Shown: positions 22,012-31,303 of the stretch, piece after piece
Layout of the letters: each line of letters opens with the position of its first letter
How positions within the stretch are numbered: the first letter of the stretch is position 1
Origin: Asterias amurensis
Taxonomy: Eukaryota; Echinodermata; Asteroidea; Forcipulatida; Asteriidae
DNA length: 64,000 nucleotides
Reading direction: 5' to 3'
Assembly (NCBI RefSeq): GCF_032118995.1
Contig: NC_092660.1
Span: 19,020,501 to 19,084,500 of the forward strand
The notes under the pieces: generated by a model
Databases searched by the model: none
Seen by the model: only the letters and a program-made list of their open reading frames with translations
What the model was told of the DNA's origin: nothing
Made by a program: the position numbers and the translations under genes

Positions 22012-22833
22012 ACACATGAGTACCATCATCATCAGGTTTACTGTAGAAACTGGAGTGTTCGAATGTACACCATGGGTAATGTCCCATAAAGATAAAACAT
22101 GGGGAAAATTACACAAAGTGGGGTTTAAATAACACTTATTTCTGCGGAAACATTTACATTGGCGTTAACCTCTTTTGGTGATTACTTTGATGTGACGACA
22201 CCCTTGGTGTCAATTTGACACCCCAGTTGTTGCAGTGTACATAAAAACCATAGTTGTACAATATTCGAGACGACACTCACTCAGAGGGTTCAGATAATTT
22301 ACAGAGTACTTTGTTGACAACGTTTTCGAAAAGCTACAATAAAAACGTCCATTTTTGGAAGAGAGGACAATTTCTATTGTTCTCTATGGATTTCATAAAC
22401 GAACCTCCTATATATAAATAAATAACTGACAACAATAGTAAACTATCATTGATCTATTTGATAGATATTGATTTTGATACTATTTTGAAATACATGTACA
22501 CCTTGATTTACCCAAATTTAAGATACAAAAACTCATTAACAACAAATTATACAATACGATTCAAAGGCGTGTATACTCGTTGTAAAATGTTTGCAAATGC
22601 ATTTATGATTATAAAAAAAGTATTGTTCAAGAAAGTTATTTGTCGAACTTATGTTCATGCTATTTTATGTATTTATAGTAACGCTAAACATTGAATCAAT
22701 GTGATTCGTGCAAGTTAAGGTTAAGGAGCTGTGTGGCTTTATCATCAAATAAATATGATACGGATGGAGTGTGCACGTACAGTAACCGTGTGTGAGTTCC
22801 ATGTACAGCTCAATGTACAAATGATTTAATAAA
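22012..22833. other. 3' flank of R6, no gene seen
   Basis: Related in reverse complement to the flank of R4 at about 13,020-13,530 (TTTGACACCCCAGTTGTTGC near 22,212 versus GGGTGTCAAATTGACACC). A truncated 130-bp foldback begins at 22,721. Confidence 0.45.
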
Positions 22834-22995
22834 GGAATCAATGTGTGGTGAAGAGGTTTTCAACTAGTGGTTTAGTCCCAACGAGGCCTGGTTCTTGATA
22901 ATTTTACCGAGACGAAGTCGAGGTAATTTATCAAGAACCAGGCCTCGGCGGGTTTAAACCACTAGTTGAAAACCGATTCAACACACTTTGATTCC
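22834..22995. repeat. Foldback element with about 55-bp arms
   Basis: The left arm GGTTTTCAACTAGTGGTTTA is matched on the right by TAAACCACTAGTTGAAAACC. The arms extend outward (GGAATCAATGTGTGG versus CACACTTTGATTCC) and inward (GAGGCCTGGTTCTTGATAA versus TTATCAAGAACCAGGCCTC), leaving a short GC-rich loop. It sits at the edge of the region where the R4-type coding body is missing. Confidence 0.7.
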
Positions 22996-23384
22996 CATTC
23001 ATAAAAACCTTTTCGGTCAAAAAATATCAACACTTTTGGTCAAAAAGTAAAATAAATGCACAAATTATAATTGTTCAATGATTTCTTTCAACACAACACC
23101 CCTCTAGCTATGAAATAGTAAGGCCCTCCGCCGCCCTCGGGTAAACAACTCCTTATAAGGGAATGCTGTGCGCGTCGCGCGTATCGTGTGATGTGGCACA
23201 ACTGTCCCGGTCGTCGCTCTCGACCAATAGGAATGAAGAAACTGTCTTATAAGAACAGGTGCAAGCTCACGTGTCACGCCCATGTTTCAACACTTTTGAC
23301 TGGTCACAAACAAAGGTTTATACACACCCACGTGACGCGCTCTCCACCAATAGGAATAGCGAAACTGTCTGAGGTATTTATGAA
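22996..23384. other. Non-coding segment of different origin, no gene seen
   Basis: Higher in GC and CpG than its surroundings (GCGCGTCGCGCG near 23,170) and containing two near copies of a CCAATAGGAAT motif (near 23,225 and 23,346). It replaces the sequence where a minus-strand receptor would be expected next to the orphan promoter. Confidence 0.4.
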
Positions 23385-23900
23385 TGTACGTTTAACGATA
23401 AATGGTTGTACTTCCTTAATATTCTGAGCACCACACGCAAATGAACTTCAACAATAAAACAACTCTGGGTTTTCATTTTTACGGTAACAAGTTTAACAAT
23501 AAAGGTCGCATTGCCGCAGTTCAACTGATTCAAGAACATGCCCCAAACCAACAAAATTAATGACGTAGATTATTCAACATAATTGTTTCCATTTTCTTCG
23601 TATTAGTAAGATGGTTTAAACCAGAATAATCAAGTCAAATATAATGTTTGACAATACTTGTCATTTTATACCGTTATGTAACAGGCTTTCAGTCGCTTGT
23701 GCTATTTTTTGTGGCAGGAACTTATTAAAATTCTCACTGGGTGCTCTCAAAGAGTGTGATCCGAGGATTGTGACGTCATAGATTGCCCAGGGTAGCACAA
23801 AACTAGTTTTGAAAATGCCTGATAGATCATTTCAGGGTATAGATGTTGATGTATCCCATCAATAAATCACAAACACGCCACCAACGGTCCCAACAGGGTC
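23385..23900 (-). promoter_or_regulatory. Orphan minus-strand receptor promoter (lost R4-like gene)
   Basis: Runs parallel to the R4 5' flank (14,960-15,450): the AATGTACGTTTAACGATA start, ACAACTCTGGGTTTTCATTT, GTTCAACTGATTCAAGAACA, the CAGGCTTTCAGTCGCTTGTG block and a CRE-like TGACGTCA at about 23,773. Homology ends at 23,385, before the leader and ATG. It shows that the divergent R4/R5 pair was duplicated as a unit and that the R4 equivalent was later lost. Confidence 0.6.
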
Positions 23901-23927
23901 CTAAATCGTGATTAATATTTGCCTTCT

Positions 23928-24235
23928 TTTTAAAGACACTATGATGGACGCTTTTGGTAATATTGTCAAAAACCAGTCTTCACTCACTTGGTGTATCTCA
24001 ACATGACCAAAAAAAACTTTGATTTTGGTACTCAAAATCTAAATATGAGGTCTCGAAACCAAATTCAAATATTTTACTGGAATATTAGTTCTTTCTCGAA
24101 AACTACGTTTACTTCAGATGGAGCCGTTTCTCACAATGTTTTATACTATCAACAGCTCTCCATTGATTGTTACCAAATATGTTTTTATGCTAACAATGCT
24201 TTTGAGTAATTACCAATAGTGTCCAGTGCCTTTAA
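23928..24235. repeat. Foldback element, TTTAAAGaCACT family, copy 2
   Basis: Orthologous in position to the copy at 15,503 (it lies between the two divergent promoters in both blocks), with an internal deletion. It therefore inserted before the block duplication. Confidence 0.7.
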
Positions 24236-24673
24236 TACAAACAAAATATTTTAGTAAACATTCTTCAGAGCAGTATGAGTGTTATTAATTTAACTGTCAT
24301 TCAAAACGAACACAATGATCACATACACTAGACAGGAATATTGGATAGAGGGCGCACTCTGCCGCTGTGTCAACGTAACGATAAATTGGGGAGGGGAATT
24401 TTGCATCAGAAGCACACCACGACAATGCCACAATCTCACGATTCGGTCGAATTGACTCGATGGCGAATCAATTATCTAAATGACATTATTGGTTGTACAT
24501 AGTGTAATTAAAGACATAAACAATACCTTGTTTGCTTGAGGGCCTACTGTTGGAAAACGTTCACGTTGCACACTTCCATTAACTGAAATGAGGGGAAAAG
24601 GTAACAGTTTTTCTTTCTGCTGGCGAACTACATAGTTCTAATCTGCGTGTGTACAACTTTCTTTGCTGATTGA

Positions 24674-24867
24674 AGTAAATACCATTCGTTTTGGTATTAC
24701 CCATAATATACACAGATTGTGTAACCACTGTATACTCAGTACTTTCCCGGGTTCTGTGAACAAAATCACAGGCATAGTACTCAGGTGGGATTCAAACCCA
24801 CGACCTTTCCAATTCTAGAGTCAGTGTCATTCCAACTAGACCACCGAGATTGCCCGGTAGCTAGAGG
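24674..24867 (-). mobile_element. tRNA-derived SINE, copy 3
   Basis: Same order as copy 2: CTACCGGGCAATCTCGGTGG, TGGTCTAGTTGG (A-box-like), a slightly damaged B box (GGTTTGAATCCCACC) and the body. A second SINE tail follows near 24,921. It was inherited with the duplicated intergenic block. Confidence 0.72.
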
Positions 24868-25079
24868 ACATGCAGTTCGAATCATATGTGGTAGCAGCGG
24901 GCACTCCAACGAATTTATAGATGTTAAATTTGCATCGGGTATGAAGAAAATTAATTTTGGTCTCACCCATACACACCGAGAAAATATTATTAATTTTTTC
25001 CAATAAATCTCCTCTCTCGTATAATCTTACTGTGTTGGCATCTCTTCAAATGTTTCTTTCAACCATTATTTGTTTGGAA

Positions 25080-25482
25080 CTTTAAGAAGTTGCAATCAGT
25101 CGGTTTGTGGTCGTGCTAAGGTTCTGCAGTATTTCAATGTCATGATATGTGTGAGTTGCACTATGGTTGTTCATAAATAACTGCAGTTCCAGATTCAAGT
25201 GAACTGTGACGTTGTAATCCTCTTTGTCAAACATGTCTGGATAAAATGAAATTCATGAATTGTGTTATTGTTGAAGTTCATTGGCGCGTAGTTATAGCAG
25301 GAGGACGTACAAACCAAGTCGACTTCATCGTTAAAATTAATACATACATACATACATTAGATCACTGTAACATTATGAGCTGTATGTGAACGTTGGATCA
25401 TTCTACTTCATGCATTTCCATCCTAAATCCGTCTTCTCAAGGAATGATTTAATAGCAACTTAATAAACTCAGATTCAGTACG
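25080..25482 (+). promoter_or_regulatory. 5' flank and promoter of R7
   Basis: Nearly the same as upstream of R5: TTGCAATCAGTCGGTTTGTG, the AAGTGAACTGTGACGTTG block near 25,199, a TATA-like GTTATAGC near 25,290, the leader GGAATGATTTAATAGCAACT and the start context ACGATGG. Type A and type B genes therefore share promoters and could be expressed in the same cells (inference). Confidence 0.5.
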
Positions 25483-27330
25483 ATGGAGGGAAGGATCTCG
25501 ATGTATGTTTTGCTGGTGTGTGTTTGGTGTTCACTTGATGCAGGCGGATTCCTGATGGTTTTCACTGCTCAACCAACAGTGAATGTGGTGATATTAACAC
25601 CAGAGGCCGATCGTAAGGAGGGCGGGCAGGTTGAAATGAGGTGTACCGCTACAAACCTCGAATCACATCATATCATGGAGTGGAGGACTGTGGACCCAGA
25701 CACGACCCTGAGATGGGGTGAGACCACTTATCAAAACGTGAATGGGCGATTCATCTTCGTTACATCGGTAGACATGGCTACTCAAACAGTTGTTCAAGAC
25801 TTTACCATCACCAATGTGCAGAGGGCCGATACTGATGAATATGTGTGTAATGTCAATGACCCAATGCAGAGTGGAGGCAGCAACATCGTAGCCACATCCA
25901 GTGTAACACTTTCAGTGTTATACTTCCCCAGTGCGTCCTTCACGATGTGCTCTCCTGCTGGACCCATTACAGTAGACGCTGGGACAGAGTTAGATATGAG
26001 GTGTTCATCTGAGAGCAGTCACGGAACAGTCACAATGACGATCAATCCCACTATACAGACTTCTAGATACACCAACTGGACATCAGTAATCAACGATGAT
26101 AGCGATACAGTCGTAAGGACATTAGATTTGACTGTGGATGATGCTGACAATGGTGTTGCATTCGAATGCTTCATATCATCAATGTATTTCGCTGGTATGC
26201 AACGTACATGTCAAATCGGACCAATAACAGTGAGGAAAACCGTGACAATACCCATGACAGAGCCCACAAATTCATCCACGACTTCGTCCATTCCTGCCGT
26301 CATTGCCGGAGCAGTCGTAGGGGGAGTCGCTGCATTTCTTCTCTTCGTAATTCTGATCCGCATTTACTGTAAACGACGCTCCGGCAACTCGGATCCCAAA
26401 TCGGAACAGTTCAATGCAGACATCAACCCAACAAATAATGACTTGACACTAGATAGACTTGAGCAGTCTCAGGTCAGTTTCAACGAGTATGGAGATCTTG
26501 ACTCAATACAGCATGGGTTACAGGATAATATCATATATGTCCCCTCACCAAGCCCAATATCCGGACCAGCTGCGTCTTATGCTGGCACTTTGCCGGTACA
26601 AACAGCTGAGACGATTGATCCAAGTCTAATTTATGCAAAACCAATCCGTACCAAAACTCAAAAGACTGAACGTGAACTGAAGAAGCAACAGTCAGACCCC
26701 AACGATAACCCTACAACTGATCAGAGTTACAACAATCCTGCATTTGATTCTAATGTCTCTGGTGGAACAACAGCGCCCTATTGGGACGACTCACCCACTC
26801 CCACACCGGCGGCATCGGTTAGACCAACTCGACCTAGTAAACCCACACCCTATAAACCCAACCCGTCACAGCGTAACACATTGGGTAGGCCTAACAATGA
26901 CAATCCTGTAATTGAGTCAAGTGTCTTTGATGGAACAACAACGCCCTCTGGAGTCGACTTATCCACATCCATCAAACCGATTGCATTAGTCAGACCAACT
27001 CGACCTAGTAAGCCCAGACCCTATAAGCCCAAGCAAGCAGAGCGTATGAGTGACGCCCCGAGTACCCACAATGACCGGATGCCACCCTCTCCCCCACCCC
27101 TAACAAGCGTCAATGACGGTACACCTAGCCTGGAAAACACCGACGATTCACCTTATGCCCAAACCTCCTTACCTATGAGGCAGCAGAGTAGTCATGGCAA
27201 CCCAGCATCTGAGGATCACATTGTCTATGCTGATTTGGATTTGCAATCAGACGAGATTCAAGATGGTGGACACCACCCTCAACCAGCATCTGATGAAGCA
27301 GTGCTGTACTCGAGTGTAATGATGAACTAA
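25483..27330 (+). CDS. R7: Ig receptor with long type B ITIM tail
   Basis: 615 residues, intronless. Signal peptide about 1-29 (MEGRISMYVLL). V-type Ig domain and second Ig-like domain almost identical to type A genes. Very short stalk (MTEPTNSSTTSS), transmembrane helix from AVIAGAVVGGVAAF, then basic CKRRSG. The roughly 315-residue tail shares nothing with type A. It contains YGDL, IYVP, YAKP and YNNP tyrosines, two proline-rich PTRPSKP blocks and two C-terminal ITIMs: I580-V-Y582-A-D-L585 and V607-L-Y609-S-S-V612, 27 residues apart. The YADLDL core closely resembles the SIRP-alpha ITIM known from vertebrates. Expected role by family logic: inhibitory counterpart of the type A receptors through SHP-type phosphatases. 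This is inference. Confidence 0.93.
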   Translation: MEGRISMYVLLVCVWCSLDAGGFLMVFTAQPTVNVVILTPEADRKEGGQVEMRCTATNLESHHIMEWRTVDPDTTLRWGETTYQNVNGRFIFVTSVDMATQTVVQDFTITNVQRADTDEYVCNVNDPMQSGGSNIVATSSVTLSVLYFPSASFTMCSPAGPITVDAGTELDMRCSSESSHGTVTMTINPTIQTSRYTNWTSVINDDSDTVVRTLDLTVDDADNGVAFECFISSMYFAGMQRTCQIGPITVRKTVTIPMTEPTNSSTTSSIPAVIAGAVVGGVAAFLLFVILIRIYCKRRSGNSDPKSEQFNADINPTNNDLTLDRLEQSQVSFNEYGDLDSIQHGLQDNIIYVPSPSPISGPAASYAGTLPVQTAETIDPSLIYAKPIRTKTQKTERELKKQQSDPNDNPTTDQSYNNPAFDSNVSGGTTAPYWDDSPTPTPAASVRPTRPSKPTPYKPNPSQRNTLGRPNNDNPVIESSVFDGTTTPSGVDLSTSIKPIALVRPTRPSKPRPYKPKQAERMSDAPSTHNDRMPPSPPPLTSVNDGTPSLENTDDSPYAQTSLPMRQQSSHGNPASEDHIVYADLDLQSDEIQDGGHHPQPASDEAVLYSSVMMN

Positions 27331-29268
27331 CATTGATGTATTTGATAGGTATCATAAGACGAGAAAGACGCTGCCCTTCTCCTTGTCACCTGGGCCCAAT
27401 TTCATAGAGCTGCTAAGAACAAAACATTGCTTAGCATGAAATTTCTTCCTTGACTACCAACCAAATTTCTACCTGTTGCATATTGCTTGTTACTGGTATT
27501 CAGCTGTTATTTGCTTATCCTGAAAATCACATGGAAATTTGGTTGGTAATCCTGTTTTTATCAAGGAAGAAATGTCATGCTTAGCAAATTTTTGTGCTCA
27601 GCAACTTTATATGAAATTGGGTTCGGTATTCTCTCCCAATCTAATCCACTTACCTTCTCCTAAAATGCTTATCAGCTCTTATTTATCCCTTGATTAATCT
27701 TCAAATAATTTTGTTCTACAATTCAAGTTGGCCTCATTGCTTTTTAAATGAACATGCATCATATTTAGAAACATGAGTTTTCAACTTTTAAATGAAATAT
27801 TATTTTGAGATATTATTTTGTAATCGAGCTATTATACTACCACGGTCTTGAGATCCTATTTGTTAGCCAAGACATTTTCTTGTTCACACTTTATAAATAA
27901 GGACAAATCTGCACATTAAACATGAATTTGGTTTTATATTGTACCGATAACCAAAAACAAAAACTGCAACCTAAGACAATAAAATTTAACCTATTCACAA
28001 CTAAATTGTACACATTTTTATTACGCTTCTTGGGTTAAAAATAATAAATCTCAGAAGCGTCACAAGTTGTCATGAACTATACAAACATAACTGCATGGGC
28101 TTTTATTTCTCAAAATCAAGCGGTTTGTATCCCCCTTAACGCGCACCCAGTACCACACCCTTTGCCACACCCATTGCCACACCCACACTTCCATACCATC
28201 GCCGAAGGGTGTTCTTCCATGTCCTCCAAGTTTTCCCTCCACTATATCTGCCTAAATTTCAAAACAGTGTCGTGGTTGGAAACTTTGCTATTTTTTAATC
28301 ACAACAATTTCATACATTCTTGGATTGTTTCAATTGAATGAAACTGTTTTGTCTGTGGGTTTTAAGGTTTTAAGATTTTGAAAAATATGTACACTTTGCT
28401 TGTATAACCGCACCTAATACAGACAAAAAAATGTTGTAAACAAAATTGTAATTTACGCTAACGATGAAAAGATGTGTACAAACACTTTTTGTTTTTAATT
28501 GATAGCAAATGCATCCTTAATTATTCAGAAGAAAATTAATATTCAAGAAAGTTATATGTCAAAGTTATGTTTTATGAATGATATGTTTTATTTTACATTA
28601 ATGCTAAAAAAGAAATCGGTGTGATTTAAGATTAAAGGGACCGTGTCGTCATGATCAAATAGATCATTATTAATATTCTTTATCCCCGATGCAAATTTAA
28701 CATCTATTACAAATAGATCATGATAATGAGGAAAGTCGCACCTGCAGTAATTGTGTGAGAGTTAGTAATTATTGTACAGCCACAGGCCTGCTTTGACCAT
28801 GACGAAACATCACATTTATTAATCTATTCTCACGTCGCATTTTAAGGTTTGATTATTTAGTATACAGAGTAGGATAAAACAATAATTCTCAGATATTATC
28901 AACTCACTCAGGATACGTCAATAATGTAAGAATTTGCTCGCTATAATATTTTTAGTGAATATTCATTTGGAATAGGGATATAGGATTGGCTGAACCTGCT
29001 CCTGTAAATAAATTACTAACCTAACATAATGTATTTTATTATTGTATCTTTTCATTTTTTTTTTTTTTTTTGTATTAAAATAAAACCGAGGACTTTGTAT
29101 GAGCTACAATAAAAAATATTCTGACAAAGTACCAAACAATTTTAACAGACTTTTACAATGTTCTTTTTAGGCCAAATGAACGGCACTTCTTTGGACAAGC
29201 TTTTCATTCTGTAAAAGAAGACACATATTAGGACCCTGTTGGCACCGTTGGTGGCGTGTTTGTGATTT
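27331..29268. repeat. R7 3' flank, duplicate of the R1 3' flank
   Basis: Aligned with 1727-3840 nearly throughout. It holds the GGGCCCAATTTCATAG foldback (27,391-27,622), the C-rich 12-mer tract near 28,145-28,190, the 130-bp foldback (28,632-28,822, interrupted by about 50 bp of SINE-tail-like GATGCAAATTTAACATC) and minisatellite units near 28,915-29,030. No gene seen. Confidence 0.65.
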
Positions 29269-29271
29269 ATT

Positions 29272-29424
29272 GGGTGCGTTCGTTTAGCTTCCATGGGTCG
29301 ACCCCGGTGTGTGACGGGGTTTTTTTTCCAGGATGAACGTGTGCAGATAATTACCCACGTTCGTCCTGCAAGAAAAAACCGCCACACACCGGGGTCGACC
29401 CAGGGAAGCTGAACGAACGCACCC
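29272..29424. repeat. Foldback element GGGTGCGTTCGTT with ATT target duplication
   Basis: Arms of about 65 bp: GGGTGCGTTCGTTTAGCTTC on the left, GAAGCTGAACGAACGCACCC on the right, both including GGGGTCGACCC-like sequence. Paralogous sequence at 3957-3985 reads through GTGATTTATTGATGGGA without it, giving an empty site and a 3-bp ATT duplication (29,269-29,271 and 29,425-29,427). Confidence 0.75.
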
Positions 29425-29528
29425 ATTGATGAGCCCGCGCGTCACACTGAATAACACACGTTGACATTGACCACCAAAATGGCGCATCCAAGATTATTCT
29501 GATGATGACGTCAGGTAAAATGGGTCAA

Positions 29529-29704
29529 TAGACCTTTATCACGCTGTCACCATCTTGGTCATGTTCCATGTTTCCAATAACAGTAATGAATGCTAACATT
29601 CATTGCGTATGACACCAGACTATTATTTCGTCCAGCCTCAGGTTGGTTACAATTAATGAGTTGGAATGGAGTAAAATCAAGATGGCCACACCGTGATAAA
29701 GGTA
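29529..29704. repeat. Foldback element GACCTTTATCACG, about 175 bp
   Basis: Ends GACCTTTATCACGCTGTCAC and GTGTGGCCATCTTG in inverted form (CAAGATGGCCACACCGTGAT on the right). It may be flanked by TA, as for Tc1/mariner-derived elements, but the border is not certain. It lies within the R8 distal 5' flank. Confidence 0.6.
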
Positions 29705-30283
29705 TATAACATGTATACCCTGAACTGAACTATCAGACATTTTCCAAATCAGTTTTATGCTACCCTGGACAATCTATGATGTCACAATCCTAGTCCAAAC
29801 GTGAAACACACTCTTTGGGAGCGCCCAGTGAGAATTTAAATTAGTTCTTTCACAAACAATATCTCACCTAACTTTAATTCTCCAAGCGACTAAAGGACTG
29901 TAAAAGGGAAACATTTTGTAAAACTATTATTTAATTTGAATCTTTCTACCAATCCTTATAGTTATGTGATAATAAATGAAAATAATGTTCAGGAATACGT
30001 CATTTATTTTGGTGTCTTGGTAGCATGTTGTAATCAGGCGACATTGTGACCATTTTTGTAAAACGTGATACCATAAGAAAACCCACAGTTGTGTTATTAA
30101 GTTCATTGGCGTGTAAGTATAAGGAAGTACAACAAAGTTAACTTGACAAATACTTCTATTGGTAAATCGCTGTTACATTGAGTTATGTGTGAACGTATGT
30201 GGCATTAATCGTAAAGGCTGTTACAGAATGGAATTACGCATTTCCTATCATTGCTTATACAAACTGAACTCATGATCTTTCAT
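29705..30283 (+). promoter_or_regulatory. Distal R8 promoter block
   Basis: Shares with R6 and R9 the CCCTGAACTGAACTATC stretch, a mutated CRE (TGATGTCA near 29,777), GAGCGCCCAGTGAGAAT, GGACTGTAAAAGG and AGTATAAGGAAGTACAAC with a TATA-like TATAAG near 30,118. It is separated from the R8 start by two foldback elements, so the ancestral core promoter is now more than 1 kb from the ATG. Confidence 0.5.
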
Positions 30284-30663
30284 TTTAAAGCCATTGGACC
30301 CTTTCGGTAAACAGTGTTGTCCAAGGCCCACACTTTGTGTACCACAACTTCTATATCAAATTACAAACCTGTGAAAATTAAGGCTCAATCGGTCATCGGA
30401 GTCGGGAGAAAACAACGGAAAAACCCACCCTTGTTTCCACGCGTTTCTCCGTGTCATGACATATATTTAAAATAAATCCGTAATTCTCGTTAACGAGAAT
30501 TTATATTGTTTTGCTGTTTTTTCAAAAAGTAAAGCATTTCATGGAACAATATTCCAAGAGAAGTCTTTCACCAGTGCCTTTTGTAAACCCTGTAAGTTAT
30601 TTGTAAATCTGTGAACTTTTTTTTTTTTTTTTCTGAACCGAAAGTGTCCAATGGCTTTAAAGG
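30284..30663. repeat. Foldback element, TTTAAAGCCATTGGACcC family, copy 1
   Basis: Left end TTTAAAGCCATTGGACCCTT then TCGGTAAACAG; right end CCGAAAGTGTCCAATGGCTT. The centre holds GTTAACGAGAATT near 30,490. Other copies at 37,384-37,764 and 41,766-42,144. It abuts the next element, with shared TTTAAAGG bases. Confidence 0.75.
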
Positions 30664-31047
30664 CACGATGGACACATTCGGTAATTGTCAAGACAAGTAT
30701 TCTCCCTTGGTGTTTCCAACTTAAACATGCATAAAAATAATAACAAATCTGTGAAAAATTTTACTCAATTGCCCATCGAAGATGCAAGAGAGTAATGAAA
30801 GAAAAAACACCCCTGTTGCACTGCTTTGTGTGCTTAATATTCAGATAAAGGCTCCAGGTGAGGTCTTTTATTATTTGATTGAGAAATTACCTCTTTCTCA
30901 AAAACTATATACCTTACTACAGAGGGAGCCGTTTCTCACAATGTTTCATACTATCAACAGCACTCCATTGCTCGTTAGGCCTACCAATTAAGTTTTTATG
31001 CTAACAATCATTTTGAGTAACCAAAATTAGTGTCCAGTACCTTTAAA
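30656..31047. repeat. Foldback element, TTTAAAGGCAC family, copy 3
   Basis: Begins TTTAAAGGCACGATGGACAC and ends TAGTGTCCAGTACCTTTAAA. Directly follows the previous element. The R9 flank has a related element at the same place (33,814-34,162), so this insertion predates the R8/R9 duplication. Confidence 0.72.
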
Positions 31048-31173
31048 CAAACATCGTGTTTGAGACTGGTACCGTGTTGTACCAAGCCCACCTCCAGATG
31101 AAGTGAAAGTGATTGTGGTTAGCCCACACTTTCCCGGAGTCGGACAGGATGTTTGCTTAAAAACATGCATTGC

Positions 31174-31181
31174 TATAAATA
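31174..31181 (+). promoter_or_regulatory. Candidate TATA box of R8
   Basis: TATAAATA, 130 bp before the R8 ATG and absent from the sibling leaders. If used, transcription would start near 31,205, which excludes the upstream in-frame ATG at 31,103 and supports translation from 31,304. Confidence 0.4.
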
Positions 31182-31303
31182 CTTGCAAAATAAATCACTG
31201 CTACAATAGTACAAGAGCTTTGCATGATGAACGCCGTCTCATCCACTTCTTGATTTTCAAAGGAATCTTTCGTAGTAACTTAATAAACTCAAGATTCAAT
31301 ACG

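Noticed and set aside
31103-31303. N-terminal extension of R8 by 67 residues from an upstream ATG
   Set aside because: The extension corresponds to the 5' leader of sibling genes, would place the signal peptide inside the protein, and lies partly upstream of a TATAAATA box.
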